DNA of 64,000 nucleotides from CAVZTA01 sp963778025 (GCA_963778025.1 CAVZTA010000009.1:385063-449062); one strand, 5' to 3'. Shown: positions 8,745-18,601, counted from the stretch's first letter. Notes: a model not told the origin generated them from the sequence alone. Numbers and translations are program-made.

Positions 8745-9995
8745 CGCTGACCGAACCGCGCAGCCACACCTGGACGCGCGCGCTCCAGCGGCCGCGCCGG
8801 GCGCTGTACATCTCGTCGCCCATCGGTCTCGGCCACGCCATGCGCGACGCGGCCATCGCCGACGAGCTCCGGAAGCTGCATCCCGATCTCGAGATCGACT
8901 GGCTGGCCCAGCATCCCGTGACCGCGGTCCTCGAGGCACGCGGTGAGCGGATCCATCCGCTGAGCGCCGAGCTCGCCAGCGAGTCGGCGCACATCGCGGC
9001 GGAGTCGAGCGGCCATGAGCTGGACGCGTTCGGGGCCATCCGGCGGATGGACGAGATCCTCGTGGCGAACTTCATGGTCTTCCACGACGCGGTGACCGAG
9101 GGCGAGTACGACCTCGTGATCGGCGACGAGGCGTGGGACGTCGACCACTTCCTCCACGAGAACCCGGAGCTCAAGCGCACGGCGTTCGTCTGGTTCACGG
9201 ACTTCGTGGGCTGGCTCCCGATGCCCGAGGGCGGCGAACGGGAAGCCTTCCTCACCGCCGACTACAACGCCGAGATGATCGAGCACGTGGAGCGCTTCCC
9301 GCGCATCCGTGACCGCGCGATCTTCGTGGGCGATCCCGACGACATCGTGCCCGACGACTTCGGGCCGGGCCTGCCGGCGATCCGCGACTGGACCGAGCGC
9401 CACTACGCGTTCGCCGGGTACGTCACGGGCTTCGACCCGGCGCCCTTGCTGGAGCGCCGCGAGGAGATCCGCCGCGAGCTCGGGTTCCACGACGACGAGC
9501 GGGTGGTCATCGTCACCGTCGGCGGCAGCGGGGTGGGGGAGGCGCTCCTGCGCAAGGTCGTCGCGGCGTATCCGGCGGCGCGCCGGGCCATCCCGGGGCT
9601 GCGGATGATCGCGGTCGCGGGTCCGCGGATCTCGCCCGAGGCCATCGACGCGCCCGACGGGGTCGAGGTGCGGGCGTTCGTGCCCGACCTCTATCGCCAC
9701 CTGCTCGCGAGCGACCTCGCGGTGGTCCAGGGCGGGCCTCACCACGACCATGGAGCTGACCGCCGCACGACGGCCGTTCCTGTACTTCCCGCTCGCGCAC
9801 CATTTCGAGCAGCGGCGACACGTGCGCCACCGGCTGGAGCGCTACGGGGCGGGCCGGCGGATGGAGTACGAGGCGGTGGATCCCGACGCGATCGCGCTCG
9901 CCATGGCCGAGACACTCGACGCGCCGGTCGAGTACCGGCCGGTGGACGGCGACGGCGCGCGCCGGGCGGCGGAGCTGATCGCGCCCCTCATCTGA
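8741..9995 (+). CDS. MurG/UGT-like glycosyltransferase, one frameshift
   Basis: About 417 residues with a GT-B fold. The N-terminal half starts ALYISSPIGLGHAMRDAAIADELRKL, a glycine-rich loop as in MurG and macrolide-type glycosyltransferases. The C-terminal half has VVIVTVGGSGVGEALLRKV and VRAFVPDLYRHLLASDLAVVQGG, the nucleotide-sugar side. The frame changes near 9737; TTTMELTAARRPFLYFPLAHHFEQ then completes the donor-binding region to TGA at 9993. It begins on the ATGA of hydrolase 2. Acceptor and sugar cannot be read; with two hydrolases it may act on a lipid or small molecule. Confidence 0.75.
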
Positions 9996-10037
9996 TCCGT
10001 CGGGAGGTGACCTGCCGCGCTGCTGACGCGTCGCGGG

Positions 10038-10043
10038 TAGTCT
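10038..10043 (+). promoter_or_regulatory. -10 element TAGTCT for nnrE
   Basis: TAGTCT ends nine bases before ATG 10053, close to the leaderless arrangement seen elsewhere in the window but three bases longer. Confidence 0.35.
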
Positions 10044-10052
10044 CTGCTCACG

Positions 10053-10847
10053 ATGACCGCGCCCCTGTTCACGGCGACGCCCCTCCCCGCGGACGACCCG
10101 TCGCTGGGCACGCTCAGCCTGGACGAGCTGGGCGAGCGATGGCGCCAGAGCGCCGCCAGGGGCGCCATCTCGGCGGAGACGATGACCGGCACCGACCGTC
10201 GGGCGCAGGCGCAGGGCGTCCCGGGGCTCGAGCTGATGGAGCACGCCGGGACCGCCGTCGCCGCGGTGGCCCGGGCCCTCATCGAGCGCACCGAGCGCAC
10301 CGACAGGGGGCCGGTGCTCATCCTCGCCGGACCCGGCAACAACGGCGGTGACGGCTTCGTCGCGGCACGGCGGCTCGCCGAGTGGGGCGTGCCCGTGATC
10401 GCCGTCCTCGTCGCCACCGAGACGCGTCCCCGGACCACCGACGCGACGCGGAACTGGCGGAAGCTCGACGGCCTCGAGGGGGTCACGCGGCTGCATGCGC
10501 CCGTCGCGCGCGATGTCGCCATCCTGGGCCAGGGCATCGAGAAGGCGTCGCTCGTCATCGACGCCCTGCTCGGGACGGGGGTCCGCGGACAGCTCCGTGA
10601 CCCGATCCGGAGCGGCGTCGAGGTGATCAGGCGCGCCCGGGAGCACGGCGTGCCGGTCCTGGCCGTCGACACGCCCACGGCCGTCGACCTCACCTCGGGC
10701 GACCCGTCCGATCCGGTCGTCCGGGCCGACGTCACCGTGACCTTCCACCGGCCGAAGACCGGACTGCAGACCCGGCTCGGCAAGGCGCTCGCGGGCAAGG
10801 TCTTCGTCGCCCCGATCGGCATCCCCACGGCCGCCGACCGTGCCTGA
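10053..10847 (+). CDS. nnrE: NAD(P)H-hydrate epimerase (YjeF N-terminal domain)
   Basis: 264 residues. YjeF_N domain interconverts R and S forms of damaged NAD(P)H hydrate for repair. Motifs: MTGTDRRAQAQGVPGLELMEHAG, then VLILAGPGNNGGDGFVAARRL (the glycine-rich loop), SLVIDALLGTGVRGQL, VLAVDTPTAVDLTSGD and VTVTFHRPKTGL. The paired dehydratase domain (YjeF_C) found in many bacterial fusions is absent; the protein ends after the N-domain, and the next gene is only a small membrane protein. The dehydratase partner must be elsewhere if present. The usual AVDIPSG is AVDTPTAVDLTSG here. Confidence 0.88.
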   Translation: MTAPLFTATPLPADDPSLGTLSLDELGERWRQSAARGAISAETMTGTDRRAQAQGVPGLELMEHAGTAVAAVARALIERTERTDRGPVLILAGPGNNGGDGFVAARRLAEWGVPVIAVLVATETRPRTTDATRNWRKLDGLEGVTRLHAPVARDVAILGQGIEKASLVIDALLGTGVRGQLRDPIRSGVEVIRRAREHGVPVLAVDTPTAVDLTSGDPSDPVVRADVTVTFHRPKTGLQTRLGKALAGKVFVAPIGIPTAADRA

Positions 10848-11088
10848 CGAGGCTCCTGCGCCGCTCCCGCCCGCGCCGGGCGCCGAGGAGCGTCAGCCCG
10901 GCTGGCCCCAGGTCCTGACGATCGCGGTCGTCATCGTGGCCATCGTCCTCGCGATCGCCGCGCTCTCGAACCTCGTCCCGGGCATCGGCGGCGCGTTCGC
11001 GAACTTCCCGGTCCTCATCGCGGTCCTCATCGTCGGGACCGTGCTCGTCGTGTGGCGCATCCTCCGCGCCCCGTCCGCCCCCCGCTGA
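10840..11088 (+). CDS. small two-helix membrane protein
   Basis: 82 residues, GTG start at 10840 overlapping the end of nnrE by eight bases. A Pro/Ala-rich N-terminus of about 22 residues is followed by two hydrophobic segments, QVLTIAVVIVAIVLAIAAL and FPVLIAVLIVGTVLVVW, and a short basic tail. No recognisable domain. The overlap suggests cotranslation with nnrE. Function unknown. Confidence 0.6.
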   Translation: MPDEAPAPLPPAPGAEERQPGWPQVLTIAVVIVAIVLAIAALSNLVPGIGGAFANFPVLIAVLIVGTVLVVWRILRAPSAPR

Positions 11089-11105
11089 ACGGGCCCGATC
11101 GACCC

Positions 11106-12800
11106 ATGGCCGCTGACGCGCCGACCCGTCGTGCGGCCGAGCTTCGTGCGTTGCAGGACGGCCCGTGGGACGTCGTCATCGTGGGCGGCGGGATCGTCGG
11201 CGTGGGGGCGCTCCTCGACGCCACCAGCCGCGGGCTTCGGGCGGCCCTCGTGGAGCAGGACGACATCGCGAGCGGGACCTCGTCGCGCTCGTCGCGGCTG
11301 ATCCACGGCGGCCTGCGCTACCTCGAGCAGTACCAGTTCGGGGTGGTCGTCGAATCGCTCGCCGAGCGGGCACGGCTGCTCCGGCTGGCGCCCCACCTGG
11401 TCAGGCTCCAGGAGTTCCTGTTCCCGCTCCACGGCCTGCCCGTCGTGACGCGCGCGTTCTACGGCTCGGGCATGCTGCTCTACGACCTGCTGGGCTCGGC
11501 GCGGTCGGGCGGGCTGCATCGTCACCTGGGCACGAAGGCCACGCTCGAGTACGCGCCGGCGTTGCATCGCGAGGGGCTGCGCGGCGGCCTCGTGTACCAC
11601 GACGCGATGGAGGACGACGCCCGGGTCACGCTCGCGGTCCTGCGCACCGCGCTCGATGGCGGCGCGACCGCCGTCACGCGCGTGCGGGCGACCGGGCCGC
11701 TCCATGACGGCCGGACGATCGCCGGGATCCGCGCCCGGGACGCGATCACGGGTGCGGAGCTGGACATCCGGGCGCCGCGCGTGCTGGACGCGACCGGCGT
11801 CTGGGCGTCGCGGCCCGATCGACCGTTCGGCGCAGGCTCGTTCACCGTGGTGCCGTCGCGCGGCAGCCACATCCTCGTCCCGCGTGAGCGGCTGCCGGTC
11901 CGTGGCGGGATCACGCTCCGCGTCCCGGGCAAGGTCGTGTTCATGGTCCCGTGGCCGCGTCACTGGATCATCGGGACGACGGACGCGCCGTATCGGGGCT
12001 CGGTCGACCACCCGTCGGCCAGCGGCGAAGAGGTCGATTCGATCATCGACACGGTGAACCGGGCGATGGACGTGGACCTGTCGCGGGACGACGTCGTGGG
12101 CACGTACGCGGGCCTCCGTCCGCTGGTCGCGCCCGCGGACACGGGGTCGACCGTCGAGATCAGCCGGCATCACCGGGTCGCGCGCGACCCGGACGGTCTC
12201 GTCCGCGTCAGCGGCGGCAAGTACACGACCTACCGGGTGATGGCGCGTGATGCGATCGATGCGCTCCTGGGCGGCGAGGCGAAACGTCGACCGAGCGCGA
12301 CCGCGGACCTGCCGCTGCACGGGTCGCTGACGCTCCCGGAGATCCCCACGGTCGCCGCCGGGCTGGCCCGGGAACACGGCCTGTCCGACGAGCTCGCGAC
12401 GAGCCTCGTCGACCGGCACGGGACCGATGCTCCGGCGTTGGCTGCCGCCGGTGCGGCCGCCGATCTCCTCCGGCCGATCGCCCAGGGGTTCCCGATCCTC
12501 GAGGCCGAGATCGCCTGGGCCGCCGACCACGAGCTGGCGCTCGGCCTCGACGACGTCCTCGCCCGGCGGACCCGGCTGGTGCACGAGCTGCGTGACCGCG
12601 GCACGTCGATCGCGCCACGGGTGGCCGCGATCCTCGGGGAGCGGCTGGACTGGGACGAGGGTCGCCGGGCGGCCGAGGTCGCGACGTTCCGCGCGAACGC
12701 CGCGCGCGAGTTCGGGCTGCCGGCCGCGTCGCCCAGCGAGACCGCGGGCACGGTGCGGGTGGTGGATCCGACCGGCGTCGGCGGCACCGAGCCCGCCTGA
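11106..12800 (+). CDS. glpD: aerobic glycerol-3-phosphate dehydrogenase (FAD)
   Basis: 564 residues, normal for GlpD. Oxidises sn-glycerol 3-phosphate to dihydroxyacetone phosphate at the membrane, passing electrons to quinone. The FAD Rossmann loop is DVVIVGGGIVGVGALLDA near residue 20, followed by EQDDIASGTSSRSSRLIHGG and LRYLEQYQF, which are GlpD signatures. Further blocks are VPSRGSHILVPRERLP, WIIGTTDAPY and VRVSGGKYTTYRVMARDA. The C-terminal helical domain runs from about residue 400. ATG 11106 is preferred to an upstream alternative at 11052 because it lies closest to the conserved start of the fold. glpK follows after 12 bases, forming a glycerol-use pair. Confidence 0.95.
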   Translation: MAADAPTRRAAELRALQDGPWDVVIVGGGIVGVGALLDATSRGLRAALVEQDDIASGTSSRSSRLIHGGLRYLEQYQFGVVVESLAERARLLRLAPHLVRLQEFLFPLHGLPVVTRAFYGSGMLLYDLLGSARSGGLHRHLGTKATLEYAPALHREGLRGGLVYHDAMEDDARVTLAVLRTALDGGATAVTRVRATGPLHDGRTIAGIRARDAITGAELDIRAPRVLDATGVWASRPDRPFGAGSFTVVPSRGSHILVPRERLPVRGGITLRVPGKVVFMVPWPRHWIIGTTDAPYRGSVDHPSASGEEVDSIIDTVNRAMDVDLSRDDVVGTYAGLRPLVAPADTGSTVEISRHHRVARDPDGLVRVSGGKYTTYRVMARDAIDALLGGEAKRRPSATADLPLHGSLTLPEIPTVAAGLAREHGLSDELATSLVDRHGTDAPALAAAGAAADLLRPIAQGFPILEAEIAWAADHELALGLDDVLARRTRLVHELRDRGTSIAPRVAAILGERLDWDEGRRAAEVATFRANAAREFGLPAASPSETAGTVRVVDPTGVGGTEPA

Positions 12801-12812
12801 GCGTCGCCCCGG

Positions 12813-14313
12813 GTGGCTGCCGATCTCGTCCTCGCGCTCGACCAGGGCACGACATCGTCGCGCGCGATCGCCTTCGACCGAAGCGGTGCACCGGTCGCGA
12901 CCGCCCAGGAGGAGTTCCCGCAGGGCTACCCGGCGCCGGGCCACGTCACGCACGACCCCGAGGACATCTGGTCGAGCCAGCTGCGGGTCGCTCGGGAGGT
13001 GATCTCGGCGGTCGGCGGGGCCGAGCGGATCGCGGCCATCGGCCTGACGAACCAGCGCGAGACCACCGTGGTCTGGGAACGCTCGACCGGCCGGCCCGTC
13101 GCTCCGGCGATCGTGTGGCAGAGCCGGATCACCGCCCCGTTCTGCGAGCAGCTCAAGGCCGATGGCGCGGAGCCGCTGGTGCGCGAGCGCACCGGCCTCC
13201 CGCTCGACGCCTACTTCAGCGGGCCGAAGGTGCGCCACATCCTGCGGTCGGGCGACCTGCACGCCCGGGCCGAGCGCGGCGAGCTGGCCTTCGGCACGGT
13301 CGACTCGTTCCTGGTCTGGCGGCTGACGGGCGGTCGGGTCGCACGCGACCGACGTCTCGAACGCCTCGCGCACGCTGCTGCTCGACATCCGGTCGCGTGA
13401 CTGGGACGACGAGCTGCTGCGGCTGATGGAGGTCCCGCGGGCCGTCCTGCCGTCGGTCCTCCCGTCCTCGGCCGTCTGGGCCGAGACCGACGCGTCGCTC
13501 TTCGGCCGCCCGATCCCCATCGCGGGCGTCGCCGGCGACCAGCAGGCGGCGACCTTCGGCCAGGCGTGCTTCGCACCCGGTGAGGGCAAGAACACGTACG
13601 GCACGGGCGCGTTCCTGCTGGTCAACACGGGCGATGCGCCGATCGCGTCGCGGCACGGCCTGCTGAGCACCGTCCTGTGGCAGCTGGGCGAGCGCGGGCC
13701 CGTCGCGTATGCGCTCGAGGGCTCGGTGTTCATCGCCGGGGCCGCCGTGCAGTGGCTGCGCGACGGCCTGCGGGCGATCGCGACCTCCGATGCGATCGAG
13801 GGACTGATCGGCGAGGTCGAGGACACCGGTGGCGTGTACCTCGTGCCGGCGTTCGTGGGCCTGGGCGCACCACATTGGGATCCGGACGCGCGGGGTCTGC
13901 TCATCGGCATGACGCGCGGGACCGGGCTGCCGGAGGTCGCGCGGGCGACGCTGGAGTCGATCGCCTATCAGGTCCACGACGTGGTCGAGGCGATGGACGC
14001 CGACCGGGGTGCGCCGCTCAGCGAGCTGCGGGTCGACGGCGGCGCGGCGCGCAATGACCGGCTCCTGCAGTTCCAGGCGGATGTCCTGGGCGTGACCGTG
14101 GAGCGGCCGCGGGTCACCGAGACCACCGCGTGGGGCGCGGCGTCCCTCGCCGGTCTTGCCGTGGGCGTGTGGGATGGGCTCGATGCGCTCGCCGCGATCC
14201 GTCAGGTCGACCGCCGGTTCGAGCCCTCGATGACCGCCGACCGACGTGCCGAGAAGCTCCGCGGCTGGCACCGCGCGGTCGAGCGCGCCAAGGGCTGGGC
14301 CCGCGACGACTGA
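12813..14313 (+). CDS. glpK: glycerol kinase, one frameshift
   Basis: About 499 residues, the family length. Phosphorylates glycerol with ATP to feed the GlpD reaction encoded just upstream. GTG at 12813 gives VLALDQGTTSSRAIAFDRSG, the FGGY phosphate loop; AIGLTNQRETTVVWE and PAIVWQSRIT follow. The frame changes near 13340: the right-hand frame continues with HATDVSNASRTLLLDI, IAGVAGDQQAATFGQ, YGTGAFLLVNTG, PAFVGLGAPHWDPDARG and RVDGGAARNDRLLQFQAD. All kinase motifs are intact, so an indel error is the likely cause. No glpF facilitator is seen next to it. Confidence 0.9.
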
Positions 14314-14342
14314 GCGTAGGGACGTCGCCTCGAACGTCCCTC

Positions 14343-14370
14343 TTGCGCCGCACGCTGGGTCGCGTATAGT
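14343..14370 (+). promoter_or_regulatory. promoter of the zinc-ribbon gene
   Basis: TTGCGC at 14343-14348, 16-base spacer, TATAGT at 14365-14370, one of the better promoter matches in the window. The predicted start near 14377 leaves a leader of about 110 bases before the GTG at 14489. Confidence 0.6.
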
Positions 14371-14376
14371 CCGGGC

Positions 14377-14396
14377 GTCGCGGGAACGCCCGCGAC
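14377..14396 (+). promoter_or_regulatory. 5' leader hairpin
   Basis: Perfect eight-base stem GTCGCGGG/CCCGCGAC with loop AACG, placed exactly where the transcript should begin. A stem at the extreme 5' end commonly shields mRNA from decay; an attenuator is less likely because no U-tract follows. Confidence 0.55.
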
Positions 14397-14488
14397 ACGG
14401 AAACGATCGCCCATTCGAACACGGTCTCCTCTCGCACCTCGCATCGAGGACCCGGGCCGACGCGGCGACAGCAAGAGGAGATCGGCAC

Positions 14489-14911
14489 GTGGCCGATAAG
14501 ACCCTGACCTGTTCGGACTGCTCGATGGAGTTCGCCTTCACCGAGCGAGAGCAGGCCTTTTATGCCGAGAAGGGGTTCACGGAGCCCCGCCGGTGCCCGT
14601 CGTGTCGTGCGAGCCGCAAGGCGGCGCGCTCGGCCGAGACGGGTGGCGGTTACGGCGCTTCGGAGTACGGCGGCTACGGTGCCCGTGGTGGGTACAGTGC
14701 CGGCGGCTATTCGAGCACCGGTTCCGGCAGCAGCAGCGGCGGGTACTCGTCCGGTGGTGGCAGCAGCTACGGCAGCCGCGACCGGGCTCCCCGCGAGATG
14801 TTCACGGCGACCTGTTCGAACTGCGGCAACGAGGCGCGAGTCCCGTTCCGCCCGACGAATGGCAAGCCCGTGTACTGCTCCGACTGCTTCCGCACGATGC
14901 GCGGCGGCTGA
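14489..14911 (+). CDS. zinc-ribbon, Gly/Ser/Tyr-rich protein
   Basis: 140 residues, GTG start with AGAGGAG upstream. Three parts are visible: an N-terminal zinc ribbon with Cys8, Cys11, Cys36 and Cys39 (TCSDCSMEFAFTEREQAFY...RRCPSCR); a low-complexity linker of about residues 50-95 rich in Gly, Tyr and Ser (GGYGARGGYSAGGYSS); and a C-terminal ribbon with Cys109, Cys112, Cys130 and Cys133 (ATCSNCGNEARVPFRP, VYCSDCF). This two-ribbon architecture is common in Chloroflexota and related groups. The flexible Gly/Tyr linker resembles those of RNA-binding and cold-shock-linked proteins, so nucleic acid binding is a reasonable guess. It stands alone with its own promoter and terminator. Confidence 0.85.
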   Translation: MADKTLTCSDCSMEFAFTEREQAFYAEKGFTEPRRCPSCRASRKAARSAETGGGYGASEYGGYGARGGYSAGGYSSTGSGSSSGGYSSGGGSSYGSRDRAPREMFTATCSNCGNEARVPFRPTNGKPVYCSDCFRTMRGG

Positions 14912-14925
14912 CAGAGCTCCGAACG

Positions 14926-14956
14926 ACGGGCCGTGGCGCGAGCCGCGGCCCGTTTT
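14926..14956 (+). terminator. rho-independent terminator
   Basis: Eleven-base stem ACGGGCCGTGG/CCGCGGCCCGT (one G-T pair), six-base loop, then TTTT. It begins 15 bases after the zinc-ribbon stop codon and is the clearest terminator in the window. Confidence 0.85.
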
Positions 14957-14997
14957 CGATTCTCCGGGGTTGTGAGGCCCGCGCCGCGCGTCCTTGG

Positions 14998-15003
14998 TAG
15001 CCT
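14998..15003 (+). promoter_or_regulatory. -10 element TAGCCT, leaderless-type, for the glycan operon
   Basis: TAGCCT, six bases, then ATG at 15010. It follows the terminator at 14926-14956 and so starts a new transcription unit covering the GH36-like, ROK, SIS and GH38 genes. Confidence 0.5.
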
Positions 15004-15009
15004 CGACCC

Positions 15010-16839
15010 ATGGCGTCTCGGCCCGAGGTGGCCCTCCAGGACGGCCGCCTCACGATCGTCGCCGAGCGATACCGGCTGACCGTCGACCGTCCGGACCGAC
15101 CCTACGCGCGCCTTGCCGACGCCGATGGACGCGTCTGGGCCGATCTGCTGCTCATCGGCAACGTCGCCACGCTGGATGGCCCCGACGACTGGTTCGAGCT
15201 CGGTCCGCCGACGATCGACGGCGCCACGGTGCGCTGGCCGGCCCGGTCGGCGCGCTGGACCGATGCCGCTCTCGTCCTGGAGCCTGCCGATCACCAGGTC
15301 CGCCTGTGGCTCGAGGTGGATGGCGCGGGCGCGCTGACCGACGTGGAGCTGTTCGCCGGCTGGATGTCCGCCCGGCCGAGGATGGGCACGGGTCGCTTCG
15401 AGAGCGGGCGGCGGTTCGCGTCGATCGTCCCGGGTGGGCCGGACGATCCGGCGCGGGTCTGGAGCCCGGCGTCGGAAGTCGCCGGCGTCGGCGTGGTCGG
15501 CGGCAGCCCGCCGGGTCGCGGGCGCTGGTTCTTCACGCCGGGCGCGCTCGCCTTCGCCGTCGCGCAGGGCCGCGGCTCCGCGCCACTCGAGCAGCCGGCC
15601 GGCCCGTGGCTCGGGATCGGGCTGGACGCGGACCTCGACACGAACGCCGGCTTCACCAGCTTCGAGTACGTCCCGGGCGACGGCAGCTTCGGCCTGCGAC
15701 TCCGCTACGAGGGCCACACGCGGATCGATGGACCGTGGCGCTCGCCCGCGGTCATCCTGGCGCCCGGACTCGCCGAGGCGTACGGGGCGATCGGCGCAGT
15801 CACCCGCGCCCGTCGCGGTCGCGCCCCATCGGTCGCGGCAGCGACGTCCCGCCCCGCGTGGTGGCTGGAGCCGATGTTCTGTGGCTGGGGTGCCCAGGTC
15901 GCCGCGGCTGCCGTCGAGGCGAGCCCGCCGGGCGCGCTGGCGCGTCAGGACCGCTACGACCCATGGCTCGCGACCCTGGCCGACGCGGGCATCGTCCCGG
16001 GAACCGTCGTCATCGACGACAAGTGGCAGCACACCTACGGCGCCAACGAGCCCGACATCGCGAAGTGGCCGGACCTCCGCGGCTGGATCGACGAGCGCCA
16101 TGCGAACGGGCAGCGGGTGCTGCTGTGGTGGAAGGCGTGGGATCACGAAGGCCTGCCGCACGAGGCGTGCGTCGTGAACGAAGCCGGCATCCCCGTCGCC
16201 GCCGACCCGACCTCGCCGGTCTACGAGTCGGTCCTGCGGGCGTCCGTCCGGTCGATGCTGGGCGATGGCCCGGCTGAGCTCGCTGCCGATGGCCTGAAGA
16301 TCGACTTCACGGCGCAGACCCCGTCGGGCGCGAGCCTGAAGACGGCGGCCGAGCGTGCCGGACGGACCGGGCCCTGGGGCGTCGCGCTGCTCCACCGGCT
16401 GCTGGCCATCGTCGCCGGCGAGGCGCGTCGCGTCCGCCCGGATGCCCTGCTGATCACGCACACGCCCGATCCGCTGTTCCACGATGTGACGTCGATGCTC
16501 CGCCTCAACGACCTCCTGCGTCTCGACGACCCGGAGCCGCTCCAGCCGGTGGTCGCGCAGGCGCATCACCGGGCGCGCCTGGTGCGGGCGGTGACCGGCG
16601 ACATCCCGATCGACACCGACGACTGGGCGATGCCCTCGAAGGCCGAATGGCTGGCCTGGCAGCGGGCGAAGGTCGAGGTGGGCGTCCCCGCGCTGTACCA
16701 CGTCGACCGCGTGGCGGGCGAGACGATCGACCGGGCGGATCTCGCGGTGGTGCGCGAGGCGTGGTCCGACTATCGCCGACGGCTCGGCCTCCCGGACCGG
16801 TCGGGCACACCCGCGGCGCGCTCCGGGGTACGGTCGTGA
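15010..16839 (+). CDS. GH36-like glycoside hydrolase
   Basis: 609 residues. An N-terminal beta-sandwich of about 280 residues is followed by a TIM barrel. Barrel motifs resemble clan GH-D (alpha-galactosidase type): PAWWLEPMFCGWG, GTVVIDDKWQ (the IDD strand), RVLLWWKAWDHEGLP, then ADGLKIDFTAQTPSG, where the Asp of KIDF is the expected nucleophile, and LLITHTPDPLFHD. It probably removes terminal alpha-linked sugars. No signal peptide is seen, so it likely works in the cytoplasm on imported oligosaccharides. Its stop overlaps the ROK kinase start (TGATG), and an alpha-mannosidase lies three genes on. Exact sugar specificity is not readable. Confidence 0.75.
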   Translation: MASRPEVALQDGRLTIVAERYRLTVDRPDRPYARLADADGRVWADLLLIGNVATLDGPDDWFELGPPTIDGATVRWPARSARWTDAALVLEPADHQVRLWLEVDGAGALTDVELFAGWMSARPRMGTGRFESGRRFASIVPGGPDDPARVWSPASEVAGVGVVGGSPPGRGRWFFTPGALAFAVAQGRGSAPLEQPAGPWLGIGLDADLDTNAGFTSFEYVPGDGSFGLRLRYEGHTRIDGPWRSPAVILAPGLAEAYGAIGAVTRARRGRAPSVAAATSRPAWWLEPMFCGWGAQVAAAAVEASPPGALARQDRYDPWLATLADAGIVPGTVVIDDKWQHTYGANEPDIAKWPDLRGWIDERHANGQRVLLWWKAWDHEGLPHEACVVNEAGIPVAADPTSPVYESVLRASVRSMLGDGPAELAADGLKIDFTAQTPSGASLKTAAERAGRTGPWGVALLHRLLAIVAGEARRVRPDALLITHTPDPLFHDVTSMLRLNDLLRLDDPEPLQPVVAQAHHRARLVRAVTGDIPIDTDDWAMPSKAEWLAWQRAKVEVGVPALYHVDRVAGETIDRADLAVVREAWSDYRRRLGLPDRSGTPAARSGVRS

Positions 16840-17995
16840 TGCGTCCGCAAGATGCTGCGCGCGCCGCTGCCGAGCGACCATCGTCGACCACCACCGATGC
16901 TCGGGGTCCCGTGCACGCTGACCTTCCGACACGCGACCTCCCGACACGCTCGCCCGACGCCGGGGACGCCGGTGGTCCGCCTGGCGCAGCCGCCCGACCG
17001 ATCCTGGGGCTCGACGTGGGCGGCACGAAGCTCGCCGCGGGCGTCGTCGACCCGGACGGGTCGGTCCGCGCGTTCCGCGTCGTCCCGGCGCATCGCGAGG
17101 AGGGTCCCGACGCGATGATCGCCCGCCTCATCGACCTGGGGCGTGCGTCCCTCGCAGCGGCCGGCGTCGCCGTCGGCGACATCCCGGCCGTCGGCATCGG
17201 CTGTGGCGGGCCCCTCGATCCGCGGACCGGCGTGATCCACGATCCGCCCAACCTCCCGGGCTGGCACGACGTGCCGCTCACGGCGATGGTGTCGGCCGCC
17301 TTCGACCGTCCCGCCTTCGTCGACAACGACGCGACCGCCGCCGCGCTCGCCGAGTGGCGCTGGGGCGCCGGCCGCGGGCTCACCGACCTCGTGTATCTCA
17401 CGATCTCGACGGGCATCGGCGGGGGTGTCATCGCGGCTGGCGTCCCGCTGCGCGGGCGCAGCGGCAACGCCGCGGAGCTCGGCCACCTGAGCGTCCGCTT
17501 CGACGGCTGGCCCTGCCCGTGCGGACGCCGCGGCTGTCCCGAGGCATTCGCGTCGGGCACGAACATCGCCCGCCGCGCACGCGAGGCGCTCGCCGCCCCC
17601 GGCGCCGCCTCGACGCTGCTCGACCTCCGCGATGCACCGGGGACGATCACCGCCCGGGATGTCGCCGAGGCCGCGGCGCACGGCGATCCGCTCGCCGAGG
17701 AGGTCTGGGATGCGACGACCGAGGTCCTGGGAGAGCTCGTCGCCTCGTGCCTCGACGCCTTCGACCCGGAGGTGGTGATCCTCGGTGGCGGCGTCACGCG
17801 CGCCGGCGAACAGCTCCGCCGGCCCGTCGCGGAGCGCGCGCACCAGGTGGCGATGACGCCCATGCGCGGCACGCCGATCGTCCTCGCCGAGCTCGGCGAC
17901 CAGCTCGGCGTCCAGGCCGCGGCCGCGGTCGCGCAGGAACGTCTCGCGCAGGAACGTCTCGGAGGCGCGCGCGCGAAGGAGCCCCGACCGGATGA
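16839..17995 (+). CDS. ROK-family sugar kinase
   Basis: About 385 residues, of which roughly 50 at the N-terminus look unstructured. From residue 56 the ROK fold begins: PILGLDVGGTKLAAGVVD (phosphate loop), GIGCGGPLDPRTGVI, FVDNDATAAALAEW, LTISTGIGGGVIAAG, GNAAELGHLSV with the zinc motif PCPCGRRGCPEAFASG, and VVILGGGVTRAGEQL. ROK kinases phosphorylate glucose, N-acetylmannosamine and related hexoses. The current frame runs past the SIS start, but a TGA at 17993-17995 in another frame overlaps the ATG at 17992; a slip in the GC-alternating run at 17966-17974 would restore the usual overlap. The true C-terminus is therefore uncertain. Confidence 0.85.
17931..17960 (+). repeat. perfect tandem 15-bp duplication
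   Basis: GCGCAGGAACGTCTC occurs twice without a gap, adding AQERL twice near the C-terminus of the ROK kinase. It keeps the frame. Confidence 0.8.
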
Positions 17996-18601
17996 CCGAC
18001 CGAAGGACCACCGACCCGGCCGTGTCCGCCGACGCGCCCAGCGACATCGTCCTCGGGATCCGCGAGCATCTGTTCGTCGTCGAGGCCGCCGTCGAGCTCG
18101 AGGCATCGATCGCCGCCTACGCCGCGCACCTCATCCGCGCGTTCGGAGGCCGGCGGCAAGGTCCTCGCGTTCGGCAACGGCGGGAGCGCGGCCGATGCGC
18201 AGCACCTCGCCGGCGAGCTCATCGGGCGCTACGGCGTCACGAGGCGTCCGCTGGCGGCCGTCGCACTCTCGACCGACCCATCGGTCGTGACCTGTGTCGC
18301 CAACGACTTCGGCTACGAGCACGTCTTCGCGCGCCAGGTCGAGGGACTCGCAAGACCGGAGGACGTCGTCGTCGGGTTCACGACCAGCGGGTCGTCGCCC
18401 AACGTCGTGGCCGGCTTGACGGCCGCGCGCCGGGCCGGGGCGACCACGATCGCGCTCACGGGACGCGACGGTCGCGACGCCGCGGCGGTCGCGGATCTCG
18501 TCCTCGCCGTCCCGTCGGATCGGACCGCCCGGATCCAGGAGGTGCACCTGCTCATCACGCACCTCATCTCCGAGCGCATCGACGCATGGGCGGCGTCGTG
18601 A
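17992..18601 (+). CDS. SIS-domain sugar-phosphate isomerase (GmhA-like), one frameshift
   Basis: About 203 residues. The SIS fold is recognisable: an N-terminal helix pair (LVVEAAVELEASIAAYAAHLIRAF), then in a second frame KVLAFGNGGSAADAQHLAGEL (sugar-phosphate loop), VALSTDPSVVTCVANDFGYEHVF, VVVGFTTSGSSPNVVAG and TARIQEVHLLITHLISE. This pattern matches phosphoheptose isomerases and related hexose-phosphate isomerases. The frame changes near 18150. Within this operon it probably isomerises a phosphorylated hexose from the ROK kinase rather than making heptose; that is inference from context. Confidence 0.82.
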
